Assembly: GCA_002315855.1 (NCBI GenBank)
Contig: DCIG01000077.1
Coordinates: 15,249-55,922, forward strand
Reading direction: 5' to 3'
Length of the DNA stretch: 40,674 bases
Origin: Lentisphaeria bacterium UBA1732
GTDB taxonomy: Bacteria > Verrucomicrobiota > Lentisphaeria > Victivallales > UBA1829
Shown here: positions 8,102 through 16,624 of the stretch, one piece after another
Layout of the letters: every line of letters starts with the position of its first letter
How positions within the stretch are numbered: the first letter of the stretch is position 1
Notes under the pieces: generated by a model
What the model was told of the DNA's origin: nothing
The model's input: only the letters and a program-made list of their open reading frames with translations
Database searches by the model: none
Position numbers and translations under genes: made by a program

Positions 8102-8154
8102 ATTGTGATTGATTACGCAGGAAAAAGAGGTTCCAATCCAATGAAAAGGCATCG

Positions 8155-8233
8155 CGATTTCCTACGCCGGCATAACCCGGATCAGGTTCGATGGGTGTAA
8201 TCTCAGCCAAAACCACGACGGTTTCAGCACCCC
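8155..8233 (-). promoter_or_regulatory. TPP riboswitch (THI element) controlling thiC
   Basis: On the minus strand the conserved thi-box order is present: GGGGTGC (8233-8227), then GGCTGAGATTACACCC, then GAACCTGATCCGGGTTATGC, then CGGCGTAGGAA ending near 8155. These are the two sensor helices of the thiamine pyrophosphate aptamer. It lies between the thiC promoter and gene. No obvious intrinsic terminator follows, so the switching mechanism is open; control at translation or through the repeat hairpin is possible. Confidence 0.95.
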
Positions 8234-8276
8234 AATACGATTTTTCAAGACATGAGCTTCACAACTCATGAAACAT

Positions 8277-8305
8277 AATATACCACGGGAAAAGAGATTT
8301 TTCAA
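8277..8305 (-). promoter_or_regulatory. Sigma70-type promoter of thiC
   Basis: On the minus strand TTGAAA (8305-8300) and TATATT (8282-8277) are separated by 17 bases. The transcript would start near 8270, about 37 bases ahead of the riboswitch. Confidence 0.7.
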
Positions 8306-8318
8306 GGAGCAAACAGAG

Positions 8319-8334
8319 GAGCTGATTTCAAAAG
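8319..8334. repeat. Half copy of the dispersed palindrome
   Basis: GAGCTGATTTCAAAAG, the left arm of the family, lies between the divergent promoters of thiC and the secretin operon. No right arm was found nearby. Confidence 0.5.
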
Positions 8335-8380
8335 GCATCGACGGAAACGAGGAGGGAATGATTTTTTTCAGGGCAATGGC

Positions 8381-8408
8381 TTGACATTTTGTGAAAAGGT
8401 GCTATATT
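8381..8408 (+). promoter_or_regulatory. Sigma70-type promoter of the secretin-like operon
   Basis: TTGACA (8381-8386) and TATATT (8403-8408) are separated by 16 bases. The -35 box is consensus. The transcript would start near 8415, leaving an AT-rich leader of about 180 bases in which I see no structured element. Confidence 0.75.
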
Positions 8409-8598
8409 AAATTACCTTTCATTGAAAACTATTTTATTTGAAAGAGATTTTTACTGCAAACAGTTTTCTTTGAAAGATATTAAAAAAAAGGAAGCAATCA
8501 AAGCAAACGAGATGCGACAGACAACAGGGGAAGCTCCCAAGAGCTAATCAGCAGATTTGTCTGAGCATCAGAAACGATGTTTCACCCGAAAGGAAACT

Positions 8599-9051
8599 AT
8601 GAGGAATCCGTGCAAGAAAGCAAGAATACTCCTGATCGGAGCAGCGGCGACACTGGCATGTTCCTGCACCACCATCCAACACCTGCCCAAGGAAATGAGA
8701 ACCGCAGAGGAAAGCGGAGCCGAATACGAATGTGCGGAAAAAGTGATTGCGGCAGTACTGGAAGATGATTACAGAACACTATCCAAACAAATCACGCCGG
8801 AACTCCGGGAACAGTTCGGCAAAGAAGAGTTTGAAAAGGTCAGAGAAGAAGCATTCCGAGCAGTCGGAGAACCAGTCTCGTACCTTTTTCTCAGCAAACT
8901 GGAAATGACCGCATTCAGTCCATACGTATGGAAAGTGCGTTTCGTGCGAACGAAGGAAAACGGAGAAAAGATTTACACAGAAACCATGTTCCGAGTCATC
9001 ACCGGGATGACGGAAGACGGACCAGTGGCGGTGGCATTCAGTTTTATCTGA
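8599..9051 (+). CDS. Small exported protein, probable lipoprotein
   Basis: A 150-residue protein. A basic start and hydrophobic stretch (ARILLIGAAATLACSC) form a signal peptide. Cysteines 21 and 23 are candidates for lipidation, although the lipobox is not canonical. The mature part is a small alpha/beta domain with repeated charged helices and ends EDGPVAVAFSFI. It is reminiscent of short NTF2-like lipoproteins, but I cannot assign a family. The start at 8599 has AAGGAAA upstream; an in-frame ATG at 8557 lacks one. It opens the secretin-like operon and may be an accessory or pilotin-like lipoprotein, which is speculation. Confidence 0.65.
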   Translation: MRNPCKKARILLIGAAATLACSCTTIQHLPKEMRTAEESGAEYECAEKVIAAVLEDDYRTLSKQITPELREQFGKEEFEKVREEAFRAVGEPVSYLFLSKLEMTAFSPYVWKVRFVRTKENGEKIYTETMFRVITGMTEDGPVAVAFSFI

Positions 9052-9070
9052 CGGGCCAACTTCAATCCGA

Positions 9071-9180
9071 TTTGAAATCAGCGTCAGCAGGATTTCAAGC
9101 AAACAGGCAGAGGAAATCTGCGAAAAACAAAGGACAACGGGAAATATTTCAAAGCTCCTGCCGGGGATTTGCAATCAGTT
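9071..9180. repeat. Two degenerate copies of the dispersed palindrome
   Basis: The 218-base gap between the lipoprotein and the first secretin-like gene holds TTTGAAATCAGC at 9071-9082. It also holds a fuller copy at 9145-9180, with ATTTCAAAGCTCCTGC, then GGGGATTTGCAATCAGTT. A hairpin here could affect transcript balance within the operon. Confidence 0.5.
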
Positions 9181-9269
9181 CAGATATTTTCCGAAAACAA
9201 TCCACAAAAAAGGGAACTTTCAAAAGAGAACGATTCACCGAAATCAGATCATTTGAACGCAAGCAAAAA

Positions 9270-10874
9270 ATGAACAGAACACACAACAAGAAAATGATTT
9301 GCGCGGTCATGCTCGCCGCAAGTGCCGCAACCATGCCAGCCGCATATTCCCAGAATATGCAGGGAAATGCGGAAAACGAAGTCAGGACAATCCACCTGAC
9401 GCAAGATGACGGACAAGTCCGTTACGAAACAAGGATATTCGAACTGGAACACGCAAGCGCAGAAAGCGTATTGCCATTCATACGGACAGCAGTGCTGCGC
9501 TACAGCGCAAATTCCAACGCGCAAAGAGTTACTTCCGCCGACAACGACGGCAAGAACAACGATCACGCAATCATGGTAACAACAGGACGGGATTTCATGC
9601 CCTACGCGGAAGAAATCGTAAAAGCACTGGACCATGACGGAATCGTGGACGAAAGCGGGAAAGTCATCAAGGGGACAGGAGCAATGCGAATCGCCTACAC
9701 TCCGAAATACCGCGCGGCACGACAATTCGCAGACCTGATTGACAATACCATCGCGTCCAGCGAAGGGAAAGCATACGTAAACGCCGAAAACAACACGATA
9801 TTCTGGCAAGATCAGGGAGAATCAGCAAAAAATACGCTGGAATGGGTGGAACGTCTGGACAGACCACTGCCGCAGGCCAATATCCGGCTGAATTATTATG
9901 AACTGAGAGAAAGCGATTTGCAGGACTGGGGTTTCGATTATGTGGCGTGGAAGAACGGTCCGGGAGTGAACATACTGAACGTGGGTTACAACGCAGGACG
10001 AGCGGTCATCAGCGAAACCCTGCAGAAACTACTTCAGCAAGTTTCAGTGGATTTGACCGCGAACTGGTCTCTGGCAGGATTTTTCACGGCACCGCAGTTT
10101 GACATGAGCTTCATCCGCTGTCTGCAACAGTCGGGACAGGCCAACGTAACAGCCGACGCGACCATCACGGCACTGAATACGCCGGTACGCAGTCAAAGCG
10201 AATATCTGAATCTGGTGCTGCAGCAAGTAAAAAATCCAGACCGCGCACCATATATCTATCAGGTGTCAATGTACCCTGAATACCAAAACATTCAAAAAAA
10301 TATTCTGGGACGCACCGTCGTAGGAAAGAGTTTCTACGAGGATGAGGACGGGAACAAACATTCCAATCCGCCGGTTCTGAAGGCAAAAATCATCAATCCT
10401 TTCATCTTTTTCGACCCGAAAGACGGTGATGCGGACGAAAAAGGATTCATCCCCGACAGCAAAGAATATTACGACGGAGCCGGAGAAATCAGGAAAAACG
10501 GAGGAGTGCTGTTCCATTACGAGCTGAATTTCAAAAGCATCGTGGAACGGGGGAATACGGGGTCAGAACTGAGCAATTCGGCCATTTTCTCCGGAGCGGC
10601 GACGATAGGATTCAATCAGGAAAAAGTCCTGTCCGTCTACGAAAAAGAAAACGATGTGGAACAGACCGTGGGAATCCCGATTCTGTGCAGGATTCCGATT
10701 CTGAAATATCTTTTCAGCACCGTAACCAGCATCCGGGAAAGGACTTATATCATAGTGTCCGCAGAAGCAGTGCCAGTGCATACATCGGGCGACCGTCTGA
10801 ACAACAAGAGCGTCAATACCGAAGTACACCGCAGAATCGAAAAACCACTGAAGCCGACATCGGATGAAAAGTAA
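9270..10874 (+). CDS. Secretin-like outer-membrane protein (GspD/PilQ-type C-terminal domain), paralog 1
   Basis: A 534-residue exported protein with signal peptide CAVMLAASAATMPAAYS. The N-terminal third holds small secretin N-type modules, such as YETRIFELEHASAESVLPFI and YTPKYRAARQFADLIDNTI, each followed by an NTIFW-type strand. The end reads VGIPILCRIPILKYLFSTVT then RERTYIIVSAEAV. This matches the 'VPxLGDIPxLGxLF ... re.t.l.i...p' close of secretin domains. Secretins form outer-membrane gates for type II/III secretion or pili. The start at 9270 is chosen because the signal peptide begins there, although the frame is open back to 8928. The ribosome site is weak. Paralog 2 follows 18 bases later. 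Confidence 0.75.
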   Translation: MNRTHNKKMICAVMLAASAATMPAAYSQNMQGNAENEVRTIHLTQDDGQVRYETRIFELEHASAESVLPFIRTAVLRYSANSNAQRVTSADNDGKNNDHAIMVTTGRDFMPYAEEIVKALDHDGIVDESGKVIKGTGAMRIAYTPKYRAARQFADLIDNTIASSEGKAYVNAENNTIFWQDQGESAKNTLEWVERLDRPLPQANIRLNYYELRESDLQDWGFDYVAWKNGPGVNILNVGYNAGRAVISETLQKLLQQVSVDLTANWSLAGFFTAPQFDMSFIRCLQQSGQANVTADATITALNTPVRSQSEYLNLVLQQVKNPDRAPYIYQVSMYPEYQNIQKNILGRTVVGKSFYEDEDGNKHSNPPVLKAKIINPFIFFDPKDGDADEKGFIPDSKEYYDGAGEIRKNGGVLFHYELNFKSIVERGNTGSELSNSAIFSGAATIGFNQEKVLSVYEKENDVEQTVGIPILCRIPILKYLFSTVTSIRERTYIIVSAEAVPVHTSGDRLNNKSVNTEVHRRIEKPLKPTSDEK

Positions 10875-10892
10875 AAGGAAGGGATAGGAATC

Positions 10893-12941
10893 ATGAATCA
10901 GAAGACAGGGAAATTAACAGCGGTGATGACCTGCGCAGGAATCATCGCCATGCTGGGCGGAGCATGTCAAAACGGGAATCAGGGGCAGCAAACACCAAAT
11001 CACGCCATTATGCCAATGCCGCAAAATACACCGCAAAGCATCGTAGTAACGCCGAAAACCATCCCGGGGACGGCACGAAGTGAAAATGACAATCCGACCG
11101 GAGGGTATGCACCGACCAATGTACAGGCACAATTGCGAATCGACGTAAACAACGACACGAAACAAGTCAAAGTCATTCGCGACAACACCGATCCCTACGT
11201 CATCACAAAGCCGTATCAGCTGAAACATGCAGACCCATACGCGGTACGCGGTTATCTGGAAGCGGCAGTCGGAGCAAAAAGCGTCAGCACAAGTCCGGCC
11301 CAGGCGACAGCGGTGAAATTCGCAGACGGGACGGGGGTCATTCTGGTCTCGGCAGAAGAGTACCGTTTCACGGACTCGTCCAAGGGACGCGGAATCGATG
11401 ACATCATCGCCCGCCTCGACCGACCGGGGCTCACTTACATGGGCGATGCAGAAACACATATTTATTTTCCTCGCTACAGCAAAGCCTCCAATCTGCGGGA
11501 CATGCTCCTGAAAATCGGGTCAAGCGCCAATGATCCGCAATTCGCCCTGAGTCCAAGCGAAGTAATGGTGGACGGTGAACTGAACGCGCTGATGGTCAAG
11601 GCACCCGACTGGTGCTGGAGCGATATGCGTGAAATGCTGGCAAGTTACGACAAGCCCGTGCCGGAAGTGCGGATTTCCTACAAGATACTGGAAATCTATG
11701 CGGAAAACGATGACCGAATCGGCGTGGATTTCCAGTCGTGGAAAAACAATGACGGGGTGGATTTGTTCTCGGCAGGGACGTTCAACCGCCGCAACTGGGG
11801 GACCTTCTTCACAAGCGGAGTTCAGGATACGGGCTACAACCGAACCTCCTACTGGAATTTCAACCCGAAATGGAATACGCGGTATCTGGACTTCATGACA
11901 ACCATCGGCAAGGCAAAATGTCTGGCACAGGGAGTCCTGGTGGCACAGAACCGGGCAGTGTCCACGGTGCAGGTCAATTCGGGATTTTTCTATGACAGGA
12001 CCTCGTATCTCGCAGGAGCTTCCACGCTGAAAGAAGCCTGTGATGAATTCGCGTATACCGAACCGAACCCGGACACCATTCAGAGAGAAAGTCTGACCTC
12101 CATCATGCCTTACGAAGTGCTGAAAAACATGTTATACAAGGACGCGAAACTGAATCCGTATACGAATCCTGTACTTCCGGCAGGGTACACCATGCGCATG
12201 ATGAATACGCAGACGACCAGCAACACTTACGCGGATTATGCGGAAATGCTGGGGGAAAGCGCATCGCCGCTGACCAAATATCTGACGGGATATGTAACAA
12301 CCGATGAAAACGGAGACACCAAGGTCGTAAGCGCGAATTACTACAATTCAGACTGGGATTACGCAAACGCGGCACCGGGAATCATTCACGGATGGCTGCA
12401 ATACCCCATGGTAACCGACGGATTCAAAGTCGATTTGTCAATGAAGCCTGTAGTTACAGGAGAAGCGGCAGAACTGGAATTCGACATGAACTGCATCTCT
12501 CTGTTGGGGTGGAACGCGGACGGGAGCGCAAGAACCAGCGAATCATCCACAAAAACGAAAGTGCAAATCGGCTATGATGCACGGGAGTTCGTCATCGGAG
12601 GACTGAGAAAATCAGAATCCGTGCGGGGGACAACGGGACTGCCGTATCTTAAAGACATCCCCGTTCTGGGACGAGTTTTCTCCACAGAATCAGAGTCCAT
12701 CAAGCAATCGCAGCTGATCCTGATTGCGACCGTGGAACGTTCGCCGATTTCCAGTGAGCTGAAAGAGGAAGAAGCAGGCGAAATGCAAGGAATCGTGCAG
12801 AGAGTCAACAAGGGGATGGACAGCAAAACCGGCAATATGTTCTTCCAGCAGTACGGACTGGACCGAGACCGTCCGTCATTCCAGAGGAATCTGGACGAAC
12901 TGGAACAAACCATCGATGACGAATATCAGGAGCTGAAGTAA
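10893..12941 (+). CDS. Secretin-like lipoprotein, paralog 2
   Basis: A 682-residue protein. The hydrophobic start IIAMLGGACQNGNQ suggests a lipoprotein, with Cys near residue 28. An Asn/Pro/Gln-rich linker precedes secretin-type modules: KPYQLKHADPYAVRGYLEAA, YFPRYSKASNLRDMLLKI and VDGELNALMVKAPDW. A core follows that begins KPVPEVRISYKILEIYAEND. It ends TGLPYLKDIPVLGRVFSTES and SQLILIATVERSP, the secretin close. The segment IGVDFQSWKNNDGVDLF mirrors WGFDYVAWKNGPGVNIL in paralog 1, so the two arose by duplication. The stop codon overlaps the start of the MarR gene (TAATG). No inner-membrane secretion ATPase or pilin assembly gene is nearby. Confidence 0.75.
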   Translation: MNQKTGKLTAVMTCAGIIAMLGGACQNGNQGQQTPNHAIMPMPQNTPQSIVVTPKTIPGTARSENDNPTGGYAPTNVQAQLRIDVNNDTKQVKVIRDNTDPYVITKPYQLKHADPYAVRGYLEAAVGAKSVSTSPAQATAVKFADGTGVILVSAEEYRFTDSSKGRGIDDIIARLDRPGLTYMGDAETHIYFPRYSKASNLRDMLLKIGSSANDPQFALSPSEVMVDGELNALMVKAPDWCWSDMREMLASYDKPVPEVRISYKILEIYAENDDRIGVDFQSWKNNDGVDLFSAGTFNRRNWGTFFTSGVQDTGYNRTSYWNFNPKWNTRYLDFMTTIGKAKCLAQGVLVAQNRAVSTVQVNSGFFYDRTSYLAGASTLKEACDEFAYTEPNPDTIQRESLTSIMPYEVLKNMLYKDAKLNPYTNPVLPAGYTMRMMNTQTTSNTYADYAEMLGESASPLTKYLTGYVTTDENGDTKVVSANYYNSDWDYANAAPGIIHGWLQYPMVTDGFKVDLSMKPVVTGEAAELEFDMNCISLLGWNADGSARTSESSTKTKVQIGYDAREFVIGGLRKSESVRGTTGLPYLKDIPVLGRVFSTESESIKQSQLILIATVERSPISSELKEEEAGEMQGIVQRVNKGMDSKTGNMFFQQYGLDRDRPSFQRNLDELEQTIDDEYQELK

Positions 12942-13486
12942 TGGACAAGAACGACAATCAACAGCAAACAGGGGCAGACAATGCCAACGCCACGCCCAAA
13001 GGTGAAGTCAACAAAGGGGCCGTGGAAGAACTGAAAAAACTCAGCAGGCTGCTGGAATTCAAGCGGAGAATCTTCCTCAAGAATCTGCGGGAGAAATATG
13101 TCGCGTACATTCCGACAGCACAATTCGACCACCTGATGAACATACGGAGACTTCTGCCGTGCAATCTGACAACCATCATGGATTTCACGGGATTTTCGTC
13201 CGCCGGGGCATCGATTTTCGTGTCGAAACTGGTAAAATCAGGGGTATTAACCCGAATTGAAGACCGACAGGATCGACGGAATGTGGTCATCGGAGTTACA
13301 CCGGAAGGACACAGAATCCTGACGGAAATCGATGATGCACTGTCCGACTATGTAACAAGTTTTTTCCTGACCAAAAACGCAGAAGAACTGGAAGCAATCC
13401 AAAACGGATGCCGCGTGATGGTGGAAGAACTCCGCAAATCAGACTTAGAACAGGATTATTCCGAAACATTGGATAAAATATCCTGA
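12941..13486 (+). CDS. MarR-family transcriptional regulator
   Basis: A 181-residue protein. A polar Asn/Gln/Lys tail of about 25 residues precedes a helical dimer segment. A winged helix-turn-helix follows: LPCNLTTIMDFTGFSSAGAS, then IFVSKLVKSGVLTRIED. The MarR wing is RQDRRNVVIGVTPEG. C-terminal helices complete the dimer interface. Its start overlaps the last base of the secretin-like stop codon, so translation is coupled, and it is the last gene before a double hairpin. It may sense a small ligand and control this operon, but no operator could be identified with confidence. Confidence 0.85.
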   Translation: MDKNDNQQQTGADNANATPKGEVNKGAVEELKKLSRLLEFKRRIFLKNLREKYVAYIPTAQFDHLMNIRRLLPCNLTTIMDFTGFSSAGASIFVSKLVKSGVLTRIEDRQDRRNVVIGVTPEGHRILTEIDDALSDYVTSFFLTKNAEELEAIQNGCRVMVEELRKSDLEQDYSETLDKIS

Positions 13487-13496
13487 TTCGAGGGGG

Positions 13497-13526
13497 GCAC
13501 GCGTGTTTTTCGGGGGACACGCGTGC
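13497..13526. other. Perfect 10-bp hairpin after the MarR gene
   Basis: GCACGCGTGT (13497-13506) pairs perfectly with ACACGCGTGC (13517-13526). It lies ten bases after the MarR stop and immediately before the terminator hairpin. No T-run follows it, so it may protect the mRNA 3' end. Confidence 0.6.
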
Positions 13527-13527
13527 A

Positions 13528-13571
13528 GAGCGAAGTACATCGAGAATGGTGTACTTCGCTCATTTTTTTTG
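13528..13571 (+). terminator. Strong rho-independent terminator of the secretin-like operon
   Basis: GAGCGAAGTACA (13528-13539) pairs over twelve bases with TGTACTTCGCTC (13550-13561), then A and eight T follow. It closes the plus-strand operon just before the end of the converging pseudopilin gene. Confidence 0.92.
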
Positions 13572-13593
13572 CTTCATGAGGGATGAAAGAGAA

Positions 13594-14397
13594 TCAGTCG
13601 TAAGTTACGTCAGGATTGTCGGCGGCGATACCATCCGCAAGCATTGAGACGTTGGCAGGACGAGGACCGAACGGATACTGGGTATTGCAGGGCTGTGTCC
13701 AAGTCTGACCGGGCGCCAAATCATGACCGTAATTTTCGAGTTTGATGCGGGAAGCAATGCGAACCGAGCCGACGTGACCATCCAGATAGGAAGCATTGAC
13801 GGTGCGGTTGTGGCGGAAAGGAATATTGCCAAGGGTGGAGGACTGACCGGGACGGGAGGCAGGGTAAAACGCACCGGTAATCACGGCATCCGAGGTGGCC
13901 TGATAATCGGTCCACGTGATTGATTTGGATGGGACTTTCATACGGACATCGCCATGAACCGCATAATCGGCGACAATCCCGGTGGAACGACCGCTTTTTG
14001 AATTGGAAAGAGTGTTTCCGCTGCCGCCAATGGAAACGGAGACGCGTTCGCCGCCCTGCTGACATTTGCCAAGACGGCCTAAACGTTCGGTCATGCCATC
14101 GCCGGGACAGCGGGTTATGTCCTGCGCGAACATGCCGCGCCCGAACGCCTGCACAAAGCCTGCATCCGGCAAAAGATAGGTCTGAATATCCGGCAAATAA
14201 CTGTTCCAGTCGGCCGCATAACAGCCTGTGGCAAAGGCATACTGCTTCATCAGGTTTTTGCAGGCAGTAGTATGGGCATTGGTTTTCGCATTGTTCAAGG
14301 CAGGGAAAAGCAATGCGGCAAGGATACCGATTATGGCAATCACGACAAGGAGTTCAATCAGCGTGAAATGCTGTTTGGCAGATAAGGGAGAGCGCAT
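13594..14397 (-). CDS. Type II secretion-type pseudopilin with H-X9-DG motif
   Basis: A 267-residue protein with an N-terminal prepilin signature: a short basic leader, HFTLIELL at the cleavage site and VVIAIIGILAALLFPALNNAK as the membrane helix. Near residue 200 it has FRHNRTVNASYLDGH, the H-X9-DG motif of the expanded pseudopilin families of Lentisphaerae and Planctomycetes. His rather than Gly before the cleavage site is usual in that group. Such proteins are numerous in these genomes and their role is unclear. It follows the CE12 gene by 29 bases on the same strand, so it is probably co-transcribed. No prepilin peptidase is in the window. Confidence 0.88.
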   Translation of the reverse strand: MRSPLSAKQHFTLIELLVVIAIIGILAALLFPALNNAKTNAHTTACKNLMKQYAFATGCYAADWNSYLPDIQTYLLPDAGFVQAFGRGMFAQDITRCPGDGMTERLGRLGKCQQGGERVSVSIGGSGNTLSNSKSGRSTGIVADYAVHGDVRMKVPSKSITWTDYQATSDAVITGAFYPASRPGQSSTLGNIPFRHNRTVNASYLDGHVGSVRIASRIKLENYGHDLAPGQTWTQPCNTQYPFGPRPANVSMLADGIAADNPDVTYD

Positions 14398-14426
14398 TTT
14401 TCAAAACTTCTCAACAGGGGTTAAAG

Positions 14427-15599
14427 TTAATCTCCGGCGGGTTTCACGAGAGAACGGGAAGAAGAAGGAGGAATCCTGACAGTTTCGAGAGTGTCCGGAT
14501 GAAGCGGGTCAAATACGGGGACATCCGAACGAATCAAACGAGCCAAGCCCGGTACACCGGAACGAATGCCCTCAATCACGCATCTGGCAAGCTCATATCC
14601 GCCAAACACACAATGATGGGTGTCATCTTTGGTATTGCCGTCATATACGAAAAGGCTTTTGCTGGCCTCTGCACCGAAAACGCCATACATGGCAAAGCTC
14701 ATGGCGGAAAGATCAATCAAGGGGACATTCTGTTCGGCGGCAACCTGCTTGCAGGCATCCGCATATTCTTCCAATGTTTTGAACGGCTTGCCATCCGAAT
14801 CGAAACGGCGGCGTTCGACGGGAGTAATCACCACAGGATTGCCGCCTTTTGAGCGGACATCGGCAATCATCGTTTCGAGGTTCTTCTTATATGATTTGAA
14901 AGGACCGGCATCTGCGCCTTTCTCTTTCTGGTCATTATGCCCGAACTGAATCAGGACGTAATCGCCTTTTTTCATGGTCTCCAAACATTTCTGAAGACGG
15001 CGCTGGGAACGGAAAGCAGAAAGCGTCAAGCCGGATTCCGCATGATTGGCAACCGCGACACCTCGGTCGAAAAACTCAGGGATGAGAAGCCCCCAGGAAG
15101 CCCAAGGTTCATCGGTCTGATCGGTTACGGTGGAATCGCCCGCGAGGAAAACAGTAACAGCGGACGGATTCGGAGTTACAGAGATTTTCACAGCGTCCGG
15201 ATAATCGGTGATGACGGAAAGAGTCAGTTTATTATCCCAGCGAAGGAAAGAGCCTTCTGAGCCGCGCATTCCGACTTTGCCGCCATTCTGCAAATCATTT
15301 GTGCGGATATTCACGGTAAACGACTTCGAGACGAAAGAGCCGGGACGAGTTACGACACGATCCAGCATCTGGCGGCGCCCCTCGGCTTTCACCCAGTTGA
15401 CCGTACCGGAATCACGGTCGCCCAAAACAACCGAAACATCGTAATTGCCTTCCGGAAGCTCCTGCACCCAATCAACGGTCTTCAAAGAGGCGGGGTCATA
15501 AGAAACGACCTGACCACGGGTATTGATTTCGCCGTTTCCCGAAAAACATGCAGAAAGAGCCAGAGAAAGGGAAAGGGACAGAATCAAATGTATTTTCAT
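14427..15599 (-). CDS. SGNH-type rhamnogalacturonan acetylesterase (CE12-like) lipoprotein
   Basis: A 390-residue exported esterase with signal peptide LILSLSLSLALSAC, where LSAC is a good lipobox. Residues about 30-150 form a small beta domain (QELPEGNYDVSVVLGDRDS) as in CE12 enzymes. The catalytic part starts VFLAGDSTVTDQ (nucleophile Ser in GDST), continues with HAESGLTLSAFRSQ and YVLIQFGHNDQKEKG (Gly and Asn of the oxyanion hole), and ends DDTHHCVFGGYELAR (Asp-x-x-His). Characterised relatives deacetylate rhamnogalacturonan I of pectin. The start has AGGAG eight bases upstream. The pseudopilin follows directly. Confidence 0.88.
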   Translation of the reverse strand: MKIHLILSLSLSLALSACFSGNGEINTRGQVVSYDPASLKTVDWVQELPEGNYDVSVVLGDRDSGTVNWVKAEGRRQMLDRVVTRPGSFVSKSFTVNIRTNDLQNGGKVGMRGSEGSFLRWDNKLTLSVITDYPDAVKISVTPNPSAVTVFLAGDSTVTDQTDEPWASWGLLIPEFFDRGVAVANHAESGLTLSAFRSQRRLQKCLETMKKGDYVLIQFGHNDQKEKGADAGPFKSYKKNLETMIADVRSKGGNPVVITPVERRRFDSDGKPFKTLEEYADACKQVAAEQNVPLIDLSAMSFAMYGVFGAEASKSLFVYDGNTKDDTHHCVFGGYELARCVIEGIRSGVPGLARLIRSDVPVFDPLHPDTLETVRIPPSSSRSLVKPAGD

Positions 15600-15652
15600 G
15601 GGAAAAACTCCTATGAGGCTGACCCGGGATGCAAAAACATCACCGATTTATG

Positions 15653-15680
15653 AGCTGATTTCTGAATTATGAAATCAGCT
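15653..15680. repeat. Short perfect copy of the dispersed palindrome
   Basis: AGCTGATTTC (15653-15662) and GAAATCAGCT (15671-15680) form a perfect ten-base stem with an eight-base loop. It lies in the 5' leader of the CE12 gene, between the promoter and the ribosome site. Confidence 0.7.
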
Positions 15681-15718
15681 TATTTGTAAAAAACATGCAA
15701 CTCCTGATGCAATACACA

Positions 15719-15746
15719 AATATAGCATAAAAAAAGAGCTTGTCAA
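15719..15746 (-). promoter_or_regulatory. Sigma70-type promoter of the CE12-pseudopilin operon
   Basis: On the minus strand TTGACA (15746-15741) and TATATT (15724-15719) are separated by 16 bases, with GC just upstream of the -10. The transcript starts near 15712. Confidence 0.72.
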
Positions 15747-15878
15747 AGGAAAAATCTGAAAAAAATACGGATTGATTTGCAAAAAAAGGCCGCCGCTCTG
15801 CCCCAAGCTGAAAAGGCGTCAAAGCCGAAATCGGGGCGCCACGCTCATGCGAGATTAAATCTTTTTTACAAAATCCGC

Positions 15879-15907
15879 TTGCAATCTTGCGGCTTGCATG
15901 ATACATT
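15879..15907 (+). promoter_or_regulatory. Sigma70-type promoter of the McsA operon
   Basis: TTGCAA (15879-15884) and TACATT (15902-15907) are separated by 17 bases. The transcript would begin near 15914, about 70 bases before the McsA start. Confidence 0.55.
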
Positions 15908-15982
15908 TGTTATTTAAAGAATGCGACTGTCAAACCGACAGGCGTGTCCGAATCAGTCTTTCATCACAAGGAATGCCTATTC

Positions 15983-16612
15983 ATGTTATGCCAAATCTGT
16001 AATTCTGCTCCTGCCTCCATCCATATTCAGGAATTTGTCAACGGCGAACGGCGTTCTCTGCATCTCTGCCCGGAATGCGCAAGGAAACGCAATATGGGAG
16101 ACTCGCCACTCCAAGATCCGCATCTGCAAGAAATGCTGGAACATCTGTCCAAGGCCGTCATCAGCGATCCCGACGGGGTATTATCCAAACTTTTCGGGGA
16201 ACAGGAAGAAGCCCCGCAGGAAAAAGAGCCGCAAGCAAACATCGTCTGCGAAGAATGCGGAACGGATACCGCGAAATACCGCAAGACAGGACTTTTCGGC
16301 TGTGAACACTGCTATGAAGCGTTTGCGCGCATTCTGGATGAAGAACTGCCGCTGACCCATCGAGCAGGAGTACACCGCGGCAGAATGCCGGCAGAAGATA
16401 CACCCATCCTCGAAAACAAAGAGATATCGGAACGTCTCAACATGCGCCGCCAGCTGGAACAACTCCGAAGCAAACTGAATGAATCCATCCGACGTGAAGA
16501 ATATGAGCTTGCGGCAGAACTGCGGGACGAAATCACGGGCATCGAAAAAAAGCTCGCGTCAATGGAACCGGAAGGGAACCAATCCGACATCGACCATGAG
16601 CCAAGCAAATGA
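15983..16612 (+). CDS. mcsA: McsA-like zinc-finger protein with UVR motif
   Basis: A 209-residue protein. Four CxxC pairs (CQIC at the N-terminus, CPEC, CEEC, CEHC) form two zinc sites in the first 110 residues. The C-terminus has a UvrB/UvrC-type helical hairpin: LRSKLNESIRREEYELAAEL, then RDEITGIEKKL. This is the build of McsA, which in Bacillus binds and activates the arginine kinase McsB and helps deliver proteins to Clp. The start at 15983 has AAGGA upstream and begins directly with the first zinc pair; a start at 15944 is possible but less likely. The McsB-like gene follows 12 bases later. Confidence 0.88.
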   Translation: MLCQICNSAPASIHIQEFVNGERRSLHLCPECARKRNMGDSPLQDPHLQEMLEHLSKAVISDPDGVLSKLFGEQEEAPQEKEPQANIVCEECGTDTAKYRKTGLFGCEHCYEAFARILDEELPLTHRAGVHRGRMPAEDTPILENKEISERLNMRRQLEQLRSKLNESIRREEYELAAELRDEITGIEKKLASMEPEGNQSDIDHEPSK

Positions 16613-16624
16613 AACGGATAACCT

